Below the pieces are notes generated by a model. The model saw nothing but the letters and a program-made list of their open reading frames with translations. It was not told the origin of the DNA and searched no databases. Source: Bacteroidales bacterium (GTDB lineage: Bacteria; Bacteroidota; Bacteroidia; Bacteroidales; UBA7960). From it: 6,343 bases of DNA. A program made the position numbers and the translations under genes. How positions within the stretch are numbered: position 1 is the first letter of the stretch; each line of letters begins with the position of its first letter. The DNA lies in assembly GCA_003554665.1 (NCBI GenBank), contig PWGY01000069.1, positions 1-6,343 of the forward strand, in the 5' to 3' direction. Shown here one piece after another: positions 1 to 6,343 of the stretch.

Positions 1-836
<836 letters not shown>

Positions 837-840
837 TCAC

Positions 841-848
841 TATATTTG
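841..848 (+). promoter_or_regulatory. Bacteroidota-type -7 promoter element for the exbB-exbD-tonB-folC operon
   Basis: TATATTTG matches the Bacteroidota -7 consensus TAnnTTTG exactly. A TTG at 816-818, 22 bp upstream, is a candidate -33 element. Transcription would start near 855, leaving a leader of about 60 nt before exbB. The leader is AT-rich, with no recognisable riboswitch or attenuator. The element lies in the 208-bp divergent region between gap and exbB. The match is seen in the sequence; promoter function is inferred. Confidence 0.6.
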
Positions 849-915
849 CATGAGGTAAAATATTTGTGTCCTTTATTAGTTATAACTAAAAACAATTTAC
901 GAAAAATCACTGCCC

Positions 916-1632
916 ATGTTATCTATGATGTTGATGTTAGCTCAGGCCCAGGAGGCTGTGCAAGAGGAACTTGTTGACACTTTAGCCCAGGCACCGGCCC
1001 CGGCTGAAGAAACATTGTCTTTGTGGAGTCTTGCCTTTAAGGGTGGTATTGTGATGATCCCCCTGGCTATTTTGTCTATCGTGGCAATTTACATCTTCAT
1101 TGAACGCTACTTTGCCATCAGCCGTGCATCCAATGAGGAAACGAACTTTATGAATAACATCCGGGATTTTATTCATAACGGCCGTATTGATTCGGCAAAA
1201 TCTTTGTGCAGAAATAATCAGTCGCCCATTGCCCGCATGATTGCCAAAGGAATTGTCCGTATAGGAAGACCACTTGGCGACATCAATGCAGCCATTGAGA
1301 ATGTTGGGAAACTGGAGGTTGCCAAACTTGAAAAAAACATTGCCGTACTTGCTACCGTGGCGGGAGCGGCACCAATGCTGGGTTTTCTGGGGACTGTGAT
1401 AGGAATGATTCGTGCATTCTATAATATGGCCATGGCTGGCCCGAATATTGATGTAGGTTTACTGGCAGGGGGTATTTATGAGGCCATGGTAACAACCATG
1501 ACGGGTCTGGCGGTCGGCATCATTGCCTTTATCTGTTATAACATTCTGGTGGCCCGCATCGAAAAAGTTGTGTTTATGCTGGAGGCCCGGGCTACGGAAT
1601 TCATGGATTTGCTGCACGAACCAGCCTCTTAA
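916..1632 (+). CDS. exbB: ExbB/TolQ-family proton channel protein
   Basis: Inner-membrane proton-channel subunit that works with ExbD to harness the proton motive force for TonB. The 238-residue protein has three predicted membrane segments at about residues 43-65, 144-166 and 187-212, with a cytoplasmic loop between the first two. Channel residues of the MotA/TolQ/ExbB family are recognisable: Thr160 in GFLGTVIGM, and Glu189 and Thr194 in IYEAMVTTMTGL. By alignment from memory these correspond to E. coli ExbB Thr148, Glu176 and Thr181. The Ala/Pro/Glu-rich N-terminus before the first membrane segment and the EFMDLLHEPA end are typical of Bacteroidota forms. The start at 916 gives a hydrophobic N-terminus (MLSMMLMLAQ); nearby ATGs at codons 4, 5 and 7 are alternatives, and there is no Shine-Dalgarno to decide. 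It is the first gene of the operon. TolQ is the alternative name, but the TonB-domain gene downstream favours ExbB. Confidence 0.93.
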   Translation: MLSMMLMLAQAQEAVQEELVDTLAQAPAPAEETLSLWSLAFKGGIVMIPLAILSIVAIYIFIERYFAISRASNEETNFMNNIRDFIHNGRIDSAKSLCRNNQSPIARMIAKGIVRIGRPLGDINAAIENVGKLEVAKLEKNIAVLATVAGAAPMLGFLGTVIGMIRAFYNMAMAGPNIDVGLLAGGIYEAMVTTMTGLAVGIIAFICYNILVARIEKVVFMLEARATEFMDLLHEPAS

Positions 1633-1642
1633 ATTGTGAAAT

Positions 1643-2059
1643 ATGGCAATTAAAGCACGAAATACAAGGAATTTACAGTGGAGCATGGCTTCCATGTCGG
1701 ATCTGGTGTTCCTGCTGCTGATCTTTTTTATGCTCACATCCACATTGGTTGCACCCAGTGCCATACAGCTGTTGCTGCCTTCCAGTGACAGCAGACAGGT
1801 GGCACACCAAACCGTGACGGTTTACCTCAATGCAGATCGCCAATTGTTTCTGGAAGAAGAACCGGTGGATATTGAGTTGCTTCAAACAGGTCTTACAAGC
1901 AGGCTGGCAGGACAGACAGAAGCAGCAATCGTATTGCGCTCAGACCATTCGGTTCCCGTTCAGTACATTGTGAATGTGATTGATGCTGTAGAAGAATTAA
2001 ATAAACAACTGGATACCCGTTACCGGGTTATTTTGGCCACACAACCACACAGACACTGA
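1643..2059 (+). CDS. exbD: ExbD/TolR-family biopolymer transport protein
   Basis: Partner of ExbB. Its single transmembrane helix sits in the ExbB pore, and the C-terminal domain lies in the periplasm. The 138-residue protein has a short basic N-terminus, then SMSDLVFLLLIFFMLTS with the membrane helix at about 20-38. Asp20 at the helix start corresponds to the essential proton-carrying aspartate of the family (Asp25 in E. coli ExbD). The rest is a compact periplasmic domain with a conserved-looking helix, VNVIDAVEELNKQL. It starts 10 nt after exbB, and its TGA stop overlaps the tonB ATG by one base, which suggests translational coupling. Many Bacteroidota loci have two consecutive exbD genes; here only one is present. 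TolR is the alternative assignment. Confidence 0.92.
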   Translation: MAIKARNTRNLQWSMASMSDLVFLLLIFFMLTSTLVAPSAIQLLLPSSDSRQVAHQTVTVYLNADRQLFLEEEPVDIELLQTGLTSRLAGQTEAAIVLRSDHSVPVQYIVNVIDAVEELNKQLDTRYRVILATQPHRH

Positions 2060-2871
2060 TGGAAACATCGGAAAAAATAGACAGAAACCGGGCTTTGGCA
2101 GGTACGCTCATTTTTCATGGGTTGATCCTGCTGAGTTTCATCCTTTTTAGCCTGTCGGCCCCAGATCCGCAACCTGAAGATTATGGCGTGCTTGTAGCTC
2201 TTGGTTACGAGGATGAGGGGGAAGGAGACCGGCAGCCGTTGGCAGCCCCGACGCCCGTACCTCAGTCTCCTCCCGCAACCGATGCTTCTGAACACGAGGA
2301 GATTGTGACTCAGGATGCTGAAGAGGCTGTGGCATTGCCCGATGAGGTGGCTGATCCTGATACGGAGCGAGAGGAAGTGGAGTCAGAAAGTGAGGATCCC
2401 GTAACAGAACCGCAGGAGGAGGGAGAAGAGGCTGAGGAAGAACCTGAACCAGAGGTTGACCCCAGGGCGCTTTTCCCCGGCAGGGATCAGCGGAGTACTG
2501 AACGTCGCGACCAGGGTGAGACTGATGAACGGGGTGATCAGGGGCAGGTTGAGGGCGTTCTGGATACCGTGGATTTTGACGGCGTTGGCCAGGGCGGTAT
2601 CGAATACAGCCTGGCCGGGAGGAAGGCAAATTCCCTTCCGGTGCCTGAATACACCACCCAGGCTACCGGTCGTGTTGTTGTGCAGGTCACTGTGAACCGG
2701 CAGGGTCAGGTGATCCGTGCAGAGGCAGGAGCCAGGGGAACGACAACCACTGACGCAACCCTTCACCGTCATGCGGAAGAAGCAGCCCGTCGCGCCCGTT
2801 TTGACCTTCAGTCCGATGCTCCTGAAGAACAAAGAGGTACCATTACCTATAACTTTATCCGACTAAATTAA
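2059..2871 (+). CDS. tonB: TonB-family energy transducer with a long acidic linker
   Basis: Couples the ExbB-ExbD motor to outer-membrane TonB-dependent transporters. The 270-residue protein has a short cytoplasmic tail and one uncleaved membrane anchor at about 13-33. The anchor contains His20 in GTLIFHG, at the same position as the conserved His20 of E. coli TonB. A Pro-containing linker follows that is strongly acidic: residues 75-134 contain 29 Asp/Glu and one Arg. A Gly/Gln/charged stretch (140-180) leads to a C-terminal TonB domain (about 195-270) with GRVVVQVTVNRQGQV, RGTTTTDATL and the terminal strand RGTITYNF. The usual YP motif is replaced by EYT. The gene overlaps exbD by one base and directly abuts folC. 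Lysine occurs only at residues 6 and 189, so the linker differs from the Pro-Lys type of E. coli. A TolA-like role is an alternative. Confidence 0.88.
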   Translation: METSEKIDRNRALAGTLIFHGLILLSFILFSLSAPDPQPEDYGVLVALGYEDEGEGDRQPLAAPTPVPQSPPATDASEHEEIVTQDAEEAVALPDEVADPDTEREEVESESEDPVTEPQEEGEEAEEEPEPEVDPRALFPGRDQRSTERRDQGETDERGDQGQVEGVLDTVDFDGVGQGGIEYSLAGRKANSLPVPEYTTQATGRVVVQVTVNRQGQVIRAEAGARGTTTTDATLHRHAEEAARRARFDLQSDAPEEQRGTITYNFIRLN

Positions 2872-4167
2872 ATGGATTACCGGCGTACCCTTGACTATCT
2901 TTTTGAGCAGCTTCCCATGTATCAGCGTATTGGAGCCGCCGCTTACAAAGCTGATCTGAAAACCACCATTGAACTTTGCAGGCATCTGGGTAATCCCGAG
3001 CAGGATTTTCCCAGCATCCATGTGGCCGGAACCAACGGAAAGGGCTCGGTATCTCATATGATTGCCTCGATACTGCAGGAACAGGGCCTGAAAACCGGCC
3101 TGACCACTTCTCCTCATTTGAAAGATTTCCGGGAGCGGATCAGGATCAACGGCTCCATGATACCGGAAAATGCGGTCAGCAGCTTTGTGGCTGAGCACCG
3201 TGACTTTTTTGAAACATTGAAACCTTCCTTTTTCGAAATGACAATGGGCCTGTGTTTTGATTGGTTTTCAAGGCAGAAGGTTGATGTTGCGGTTGTTGAG
3301 ACCGGTATGGGGGGGCGGCTTGACTCCTCCAATGTTGTCCGGCCTTTGCTTACGATTATTACCAATATCGGTCTTGATCACATGCAGTTTCTGGGGAGTA
3401 CATCCAGGGATATTGCATTTGAAAAGGCGGGAGTTATTAAGCCGGGCATTCCTTTGGTAATCGGACGACGACAACAAGAACTGCACGATATTTTTGAAAC
3501 TGCAGCAGCACGGGTACAGGCTGAATTGTTTGTTGCTCCTGATCATTTTTCGGCCCTTAATGCGGTCGTGCAAAAAAATGGGGGGCGGGAAATGAAAGGG
3601 GTAGAAGTTGAACACCAGGGAGCTGTAAAATATTATCAGACTGATCTGATGGGCGACTACCAGGTTGAAAATTTACTGACCGTGCTTCAGGCAATGAAAA
3701 TCCTAACACTTCCGGGCGGGAACAAGGTATCTCCGGATGCTGTTCACAAAGGGCTCCGGAATGTGACTGAAAATACCGGGATTGCCGGGCGCTGGCAGCA
3801 ATTGATGACCAATCCCCTGGTGATTTGTGACAGTGGCCACAACACGGATGGCATCAGGCAGATTCTGGCCCAGTTGCAGTCTATTCCGCACGAACAATTG
3901 CGGATTGTGTTTGGAATGGTGGAGGACAAGGAGAGAAAAGAGATATTGGATCTGTTGCCCCGCAATGCCGTTTATTATTTTTGTAAACCCGGGGTTATTC
4001 GTGGGCTGGATGCAAACAAGCTGGCTATGGATGCCAGCTTGTCAGGTCTTCATGGAAATGTTTATGATTCTGTTCAGGATGCCCTTAACGCAGCAAAGAA
4101 AAATGCCTCCAGGAATGATCTGATCTTTGTGGGGGGCAGCACCTTTATGGTGTCTGAAGTGCTGTGA
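2872..4167 (+). CDS. folC: Folylpolyglutamate synthase / dihydrofolate synthase
   Basis: Cytoplasmic Mur-ligase-family enzyme that adds glutamate to dihydropteroate and/or folates using ATP, so that folates are made and retained. The length of 431 residues is normal. The N-terminal ATP-binding domain has the P-loop HVAGTNGKGS (50-59), TTSPHLKDFRERIRING (78-94) and ETGMGGRLDSSN (143-154). GLDH with His170, a Mg2+ ligand in the family, and EKAGVIKPG with Lys185, the equivalent of the carbamylated lysine, follow. The C-terminal ligase domain has CDSGHNTDGI (319-328; most homologues read D-G/A-A-H-N), then VFGMVEDKE and a final FVGGSTFMVSEVL. The ATG directly follows the tonB stop codon with no spacer, so it is probably translated from the same message. 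Whether it has both activities or only one cannot be read from the sequence. Confidence 0.95.
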   Translation: MDYRRTLDYLFEQLPMYQRIGAAAYKADLKTTIELCRHLGNPEQDFPSIHVAGTNGKGSVSHMIASILQEQGLKTGLTTSPHLKDFRERIRINGSMIPENAVSSFVAEHRDFFETLKPSFFEMTMGLCFDWFSRQKVDVAVVETGMGGRLDSSNVVRPLLTIITNIGLDHMQFLGSTSRDIAFEKAGVIKPGIPLVIGRRQQELHDIFETAAARVQAELFVAPDHFSALNAVVQKNGGREMKGVEVEHQGAVKYYQTDLMGDYQVENLLTVLQAMKILTLPGGNKVSPDAVHKGLRNVTENTGIAGRWQQLMTNPLVICDSGHNTDGIRQILAQLQSIPHEQLRIVFGMVEDKERKEILDLLPRNAVYYFCKPGVIRGLDANKLAMDASLSGLHGNVYDSVQDALNAAKKNASRNDLIFVGGSTFMVSEVL

Positions 4168-4233
4168 TACCTCAAAACCTCAGGTGGCAATAAATAACTC
4201 ACCGCTGGTAAGGCACCCCAAAAGAAGTTTGAT
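4168..4233. other. Convergent intergenic region without a clear terminator
   Basis: These 66 bp separate the folC stop from the stop of the minus-strand acidic-protein gene. Only weak pairings are visible, for example GGTG (4183-4186) with CACC (4200-4203) around a 13-nt loop, and no U-run follows on either strand. A bidirectional terminator is expected from the convergent layout, but I cannot point to one. Confidence 0.5.
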
Positions 4234-4857
4234 CTACTGATCCTGCTGGTTTTGTTCCTGCTGTTTTTTCTCTTCCAGCTCCTTTTCTGCCTCTTTTCTT
4301 CTTTTCTCCAGAATTTTTTCCCGGGCACGTTCCCTGGCAAGGTATGAAACATATTCTCTGAGTTCTTCATCCTGACGGAACTCATCCAGTACGGCTCTGT
4401 AGTCATCCATATCCATTTCATGTTCCTGAATGATAAGCTGCATGGTTCCCTGCATGTTCCGCTGCATTTCGGTGATTTTCGGGGCCACTTCATTGAAAGC
4501 CTCTACTTCTTCACTGGAGAAAGCATCCATTTGACCAATCTGGGCAGCCTGGGCTAATTGCTCAAAACGATCATAACTCAGGCCGTGCTCCTCTGTCACT
4601 TCAGCCATTTCCTCGCGGGTATCCCGCTGCAACTCACTGATTTCCTGGTTGACATCGAAAAAAGTAAGCAATTTCTCATCTTCAAACGGGAACTCCACAT
4701 CTTCCCAGGGATCTTCCTCTTCCTCTTCTTCTTTTTCTTCTTGCTCTTGCTGTTCTTCCTGTGCTATCAAAGATAAAGGAAGTACAAGCATCATAGAAAT
4801 AAAGAATACCATAAGGTACTTACTTGTAGCACTCAGGTCGAATTTTGTTAATCTCAT
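4234..4857 (-). CDS. Exported acidic DUF4168-like protein with an internal repeat
   Basis: Function unknown. The 207-residue product starts with a signal peptide (hydrophobic core about 14-31, likely cleaved near IAQ at 31-33). An acidic tract follows: residues 34-61 are mostly Glu/Asp, with six consecutive Glu at 43-48. Two similar helical segments come next, about 67-107 and 121-165, related at an offset of 55 residues: ISELQR matches ITEMQR, and EEHGLSYDRF matches QEHEMDMDDY. The pattern of a mid-helix Q-R pair, Met, E-H-G-L-S and an aromatic resembles the DUF4168 family of Bacteroidota and cyanobacteria. The C-terminus (174-207) is a charged, probably coiled-coil tail rich in Glu, Lys, Arg and Gln. 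The gene has its own -7 element upstream and no Shine-Dalgarno. It is convergent with folC and downstream of the GH13 gene on the same strand. The DUF4168 assignment is from pattern memory and moderate; export is well supported. Confidence 0.85.
   Translation of the reverse strand: MRLTKFDLSATSKYLMVFFISMMLVLPLSLIAQEEQQEQEEKEEEEEEDPWEDVEFPFEDEKLLTFFDVNQEISELQRDTREEMAEVTEEHGLSYDRFEQLAQAAQIGQMDAFSSEEVEAFNEVAPKITEMQRNMQGTMQLIIQEHEMDMDDYRAVLDEFRQDEELREYVSYLARERAREKILEKRRKEAEKELEEKKQQEQNQQDQ
4712..4742. repeat. 31-nt uninterrupted pyrimidine tract (purine on the coding strand) encoding poly-Glu
   Basis: The plus strand contains only C and T from 4712 to 4742, built from irregular CTT/CTC triplets. 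On the coding minus strand this is GAA/GAG and encodes the acidic run at residues 40-49 of the DUF4168-like protein. Such low-complexity tracts can change length by replication slippage in units of one codon. A second, shorter pyrimidine tract (4290-4309) encodes part of the charged C-terminal tail. Confidence 0.85.
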
Positions 4858-4894
4858 AACTGTTGATTTGGGGTTTGACTAAAAATATGTCTAG

Positions 4895-4902
4895 CAAAAA
4901 TA
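4895..4902 (-). promoter_or_regulatory. Bacteroidota-type -7 promoter element for the DUF4168-like gene
   Basis: Read on the minus strand this is TATTTTTG, an exact match to TAnnTTTG. Transcription would start near 4888, about 30 nt before the ATG at 4857. No TTG is found at the expected -33 distance, so the promoter is incomplete by consensus. The surrounding 95 bp are very AT-rich, so a chance match is possible. Confidence 0.5.
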
Positions 4903-4944
4903 AGCATTATAAAAAGAGTTTCTGATTTTTTTTTCGTTAAAAGT

Positions 4945-4968
4945 AGCCAAAATTATTTGTGATTGGCT
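4945..4968. repeat. Small inverted repeat spanning the GH13 stop codon; weak terminator candidate
   Basis: AGCCAA (4945-4950) and TTGGCT (4963-4968) are perfect 6-bp arms around a 12-nt loop. On the minus strand the second arm is followed by ACTTTT, a poor U-tract. The hairpin includes the GH13 stop codon (4953-4955). It could act as a weak terminator or 3'-end stabiliser, or be chance. Confidence 0.3.
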
Positions 4969-6343
4969 GGTTTGATTTCGAGAAACTCTACTGAATAAGG
5001 TCGCAAATCTAATGCCAATCCCGGCGCAGTCATTTTTTTACTGCTGATGTATTGCGGTGGAAGGTTGTCTGACAACGAACGGGCAACCCAGTTTTTATGA
5101 ATAGTTTGACCGGATATGACCCTGAAATATTCCGGAATTACAATGCGCGTTTGTATGCTATGTGATGCGGAAAAATTCATTGCAATCATCCATATGTGTT
5201 CTGTATCCCACCTGATAAAGGCGTAGAGGTGTTTATCTGCCCCTGAATTTGCCCACATGGGGTCGTAGAAATTCCCTTTGCTGATTACGGGATGCCTGCT
5301 CAGCAAAAGAATTTTTTTGTAACGCTCCCTCAGCCTTGCTGCTTTTGGTGGCAGGTGCACGGCAGAACATATTCCGTTGCTGAACCATTGCCTGAAGGCT
5401 GGTACCGAAGTATAGTCATAAATACTCGTTCTTCCGTCGTTACGGCTGAAACCGCTGATGCCGGCGGCCTCTTCTCCTAATTCCTGTCCGAAGTAGATCA
5501 TAAAGGGCCCCTTGTGCATGCATGATGCTGCAGCTGTGGCTGGTATTCCTGCGTTGGCATTTCCTGCATATTCCGGAGAAGCAATCCGCTGTTCATCATG
5601 ATTTTCAATGAAGCGGAGCATGGCGCTGTCCGACCCTCCGGCGGATTTCAAAACTCCGGAGAGGGCCCGGGCTTCTTTTTTCCCCGCAATAATGTCCCTG
5701 ATGCAATCATAGAATCCTGTTTTGTCGTAAAGGTAATCGAACCCTGCCTGAAGGTAGATGCTGTAGGCTGCAGGGTTATAAATTTCGGCAATGAACAATA
5801 TGCCGGGATATTGTTCCCGGACTTTTTTTATCGCCCATTCCCAAAAGGAGTGGGGGACCATTTCTGCCATATCACAGCGAAACCCACCAATGTTTTTTCC
5901 CGCCCAGAATTTCAGTACCTGCAGCATTTTACACCAGGTGTCAGGAACATTGCCGGAAAGTGGAGACATTTTGCCACCGGGATCAATGCCGTAATTCAGT
6001 TTGACTGTGTCATACCAGTCGCTGTATGACGGGGTCGCAGAAAAGCAGTCATTTCCTGTGGCTCTGGCCGGTATTTCTTCATAATAAGGTGCAGAAGATC
6101 TCTGCCGGCTTGTGGGGTGCTGATACACTTCCTCCGGTAATTTCAGGGCATGACCGGGCAGGTAATAAAAATTGTTGTCATAACTGAAAGTAACCTGAGT
6201 ATTGTCGTGCCGGCCAAACTGGTTGGCACCTCCTTCTTTGCAATCGCTGTGGTAATGGCGTGCCAGGTGATTGGGGACAAATTCGATCAGCGGGGTCAGG
6301 CCGTCTGAATGGCAGCGCCCGATCAGGGCCTCAAATTCTTCCA
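4953..6343 (-). CDS. GH13 alpha-amylase-family glycoside hydrolase, C-terminal 462 residues (start beyond the right edge)
   Basis: Retaining glycoside hydrolase expected to act on alpha-glucosidic bonds of starch- or glycogen-like glucans. The frame is open from 6341 to the TAA at 4953-4955. Numbering from the first visible codon, the four GH13 signatures appear in order. Region I is LIEFVPNH (18-25). Region II is GGFRCDMAE, with Arg155 and nucleophile Asp157. Region III is FIAEIYNP, with acid/base Glu186. Region IV is FIENHDEQR, with Asp249. All catalytic residues are therefore intact. GNDCFSATPS and DWYDTVKLNYG lie between regions I and II. The C-terminal 110 or so residues look like the usual beta-sandwich domain. 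Region I has Glu where the family normally has Asp. A GTG at 6128 could be mistaken for a start, but the upstream frame encodes region I, so the gene is longer. Signal peptide, exact subfamily and specificity cannot be judged without the N-terminus. Confidence 0.93.
   Translation of the reverse strand, partial: EEFEALIGRCHSDGLTPLIEFVPNHLARHYHSDCKEGGANQFGRHDNTQVTFSYDNNFYYLPGHALKLPEEVYQHPTSRQRSSAPYYEEIPARATGNDCFSATPSYSDWYDTVKLNYGIDPGGKMSPLSGNVPDTWCKMLQVLKFWAGKNIGGFRCDMAEMVPHSFWEWAIKKVREQYPGILFIAEIYNPAAYSIYLQAGFDYLYDKTGFYDCIRDIIAGKKEARALSGVLKSAGGSDSAMLRFIENHDEQRIASPEYAGNANAGIPATAAASCMHKGPFMIYFGQELGEEAAGISGFSRNDGRTSIYDYTSVPAFRQWFSNGICSAVHLPPKAARLRERYKKILLLSRHPVISKGNFYDPMWANSGADKHLYAFIRWDTEHIWMIAMNFSASHSIQTRIVIPEYFRVISGQTIHKNWVARSLSDNLPPQYISSKKMTAPGLALDLRPYSVEFLEIKPANHK

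Noticed and set aside
2147..2832. Long minus-strand open frames (160 and 149 codons) opposite tonB
   Set aside because: They are antisense shadows of a Glu/Gly/Pro-rich coding region. Their translations are Pro/Arg-rich with no domain, while the plus-strand frame has a clear TonB domain and operon spacing.
4168..4233. Rho-independent terminator between the convergent genes
   Set aside because: Only 3-4 bp stems with no following U-run are visible on either strand.
4074..4493. 139-codon minus-strand open frame overlapping the ends of folC and the DUF4168-like gene
   Set aside because: It runs across folC antisense and the acidic-protein gene in another frame. Its product is Lys/Arg/Ser-rich low complexity without a recognisable fold.
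5598..6029. 143-codon plus-strand open frame opposite the GH13 gene
   Set aside because: The minus strand here encodes GH13 regions II and III and catalytic residues; the plus frame shows no motif.
6126..6128. GTG as the start of the GH13 gene
   Set aside because: The same frame continues upstream to the window edge and encodes GH13 conserved region I (VPNH), so this GTG is an internal Val codon.

Overview
The window most likely comes from a member of the Bacteroidota. Three observations support this. Two intergenic regions carry exact matches to the TAnnTTTG promoter -7 element. Start codons lack strong Shine-Dalgarno sequences. The ExbB protein has the Bacteroidota-type form, with motifs such as AIENVGKLEVAKLEK and a C-terminal EFMDLLHEPA. 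The genus cannot be told from the sequence.

Layout, left to right. Positions 1-707 (minus strand) hold the first 235 codons of a glyceraldehyde-3-phosphate dehydrogenase gene that runs off the left edge. A 208-bp divergent intergenic region (708-915) follows and contains a Bacteroidota-type promoter firing rightward. Positions 916-4167 (plus strand) are a tightly packed four-gene operon, exbB-exbD-tonB-folC, with gaps of 10 nt, a 1-nt overlap and 0 nt. The next 66 bp (4168-4233) are a convergent intergenic region without a clear terminator. Positions 4234-4857 (minus) encode a small exported acidic protein resembling DUF4168, with its own -7 element upstream. Positions 4953-6343 (minus) hold the C-terminal 462 residues of a GH13 alpha-amylase-family enzyme whose start lies beyond the right edge.

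How the genes work together. ExbB and ExbD should form the inner-membrane proton channel that energises the TonB-family protein, which reaches across the periplasm to outer-membrane TonB-dependent transporters. In Bacteroidota these include SusC-type glycan importers. FolC (folate polyglutamylation) is a cytoplasmic housekeeping enzyme that shares the transcript; no mechanistic link is visible. The GH13 enzyme and GAPDH belong to glucan breakdown and glycolysis, but nothing in the sequence shows co-regulation with the exb operon.

I found no RNA genes, CRISPR arrays, insertion sequences or defence systems, and no convincing undescribed system. The points most worth a second look are the very acidic, almost lysine-free TonB linker, the internally repeated DUF4168-like protein, and the coupling of folC to the TonB energising genes.
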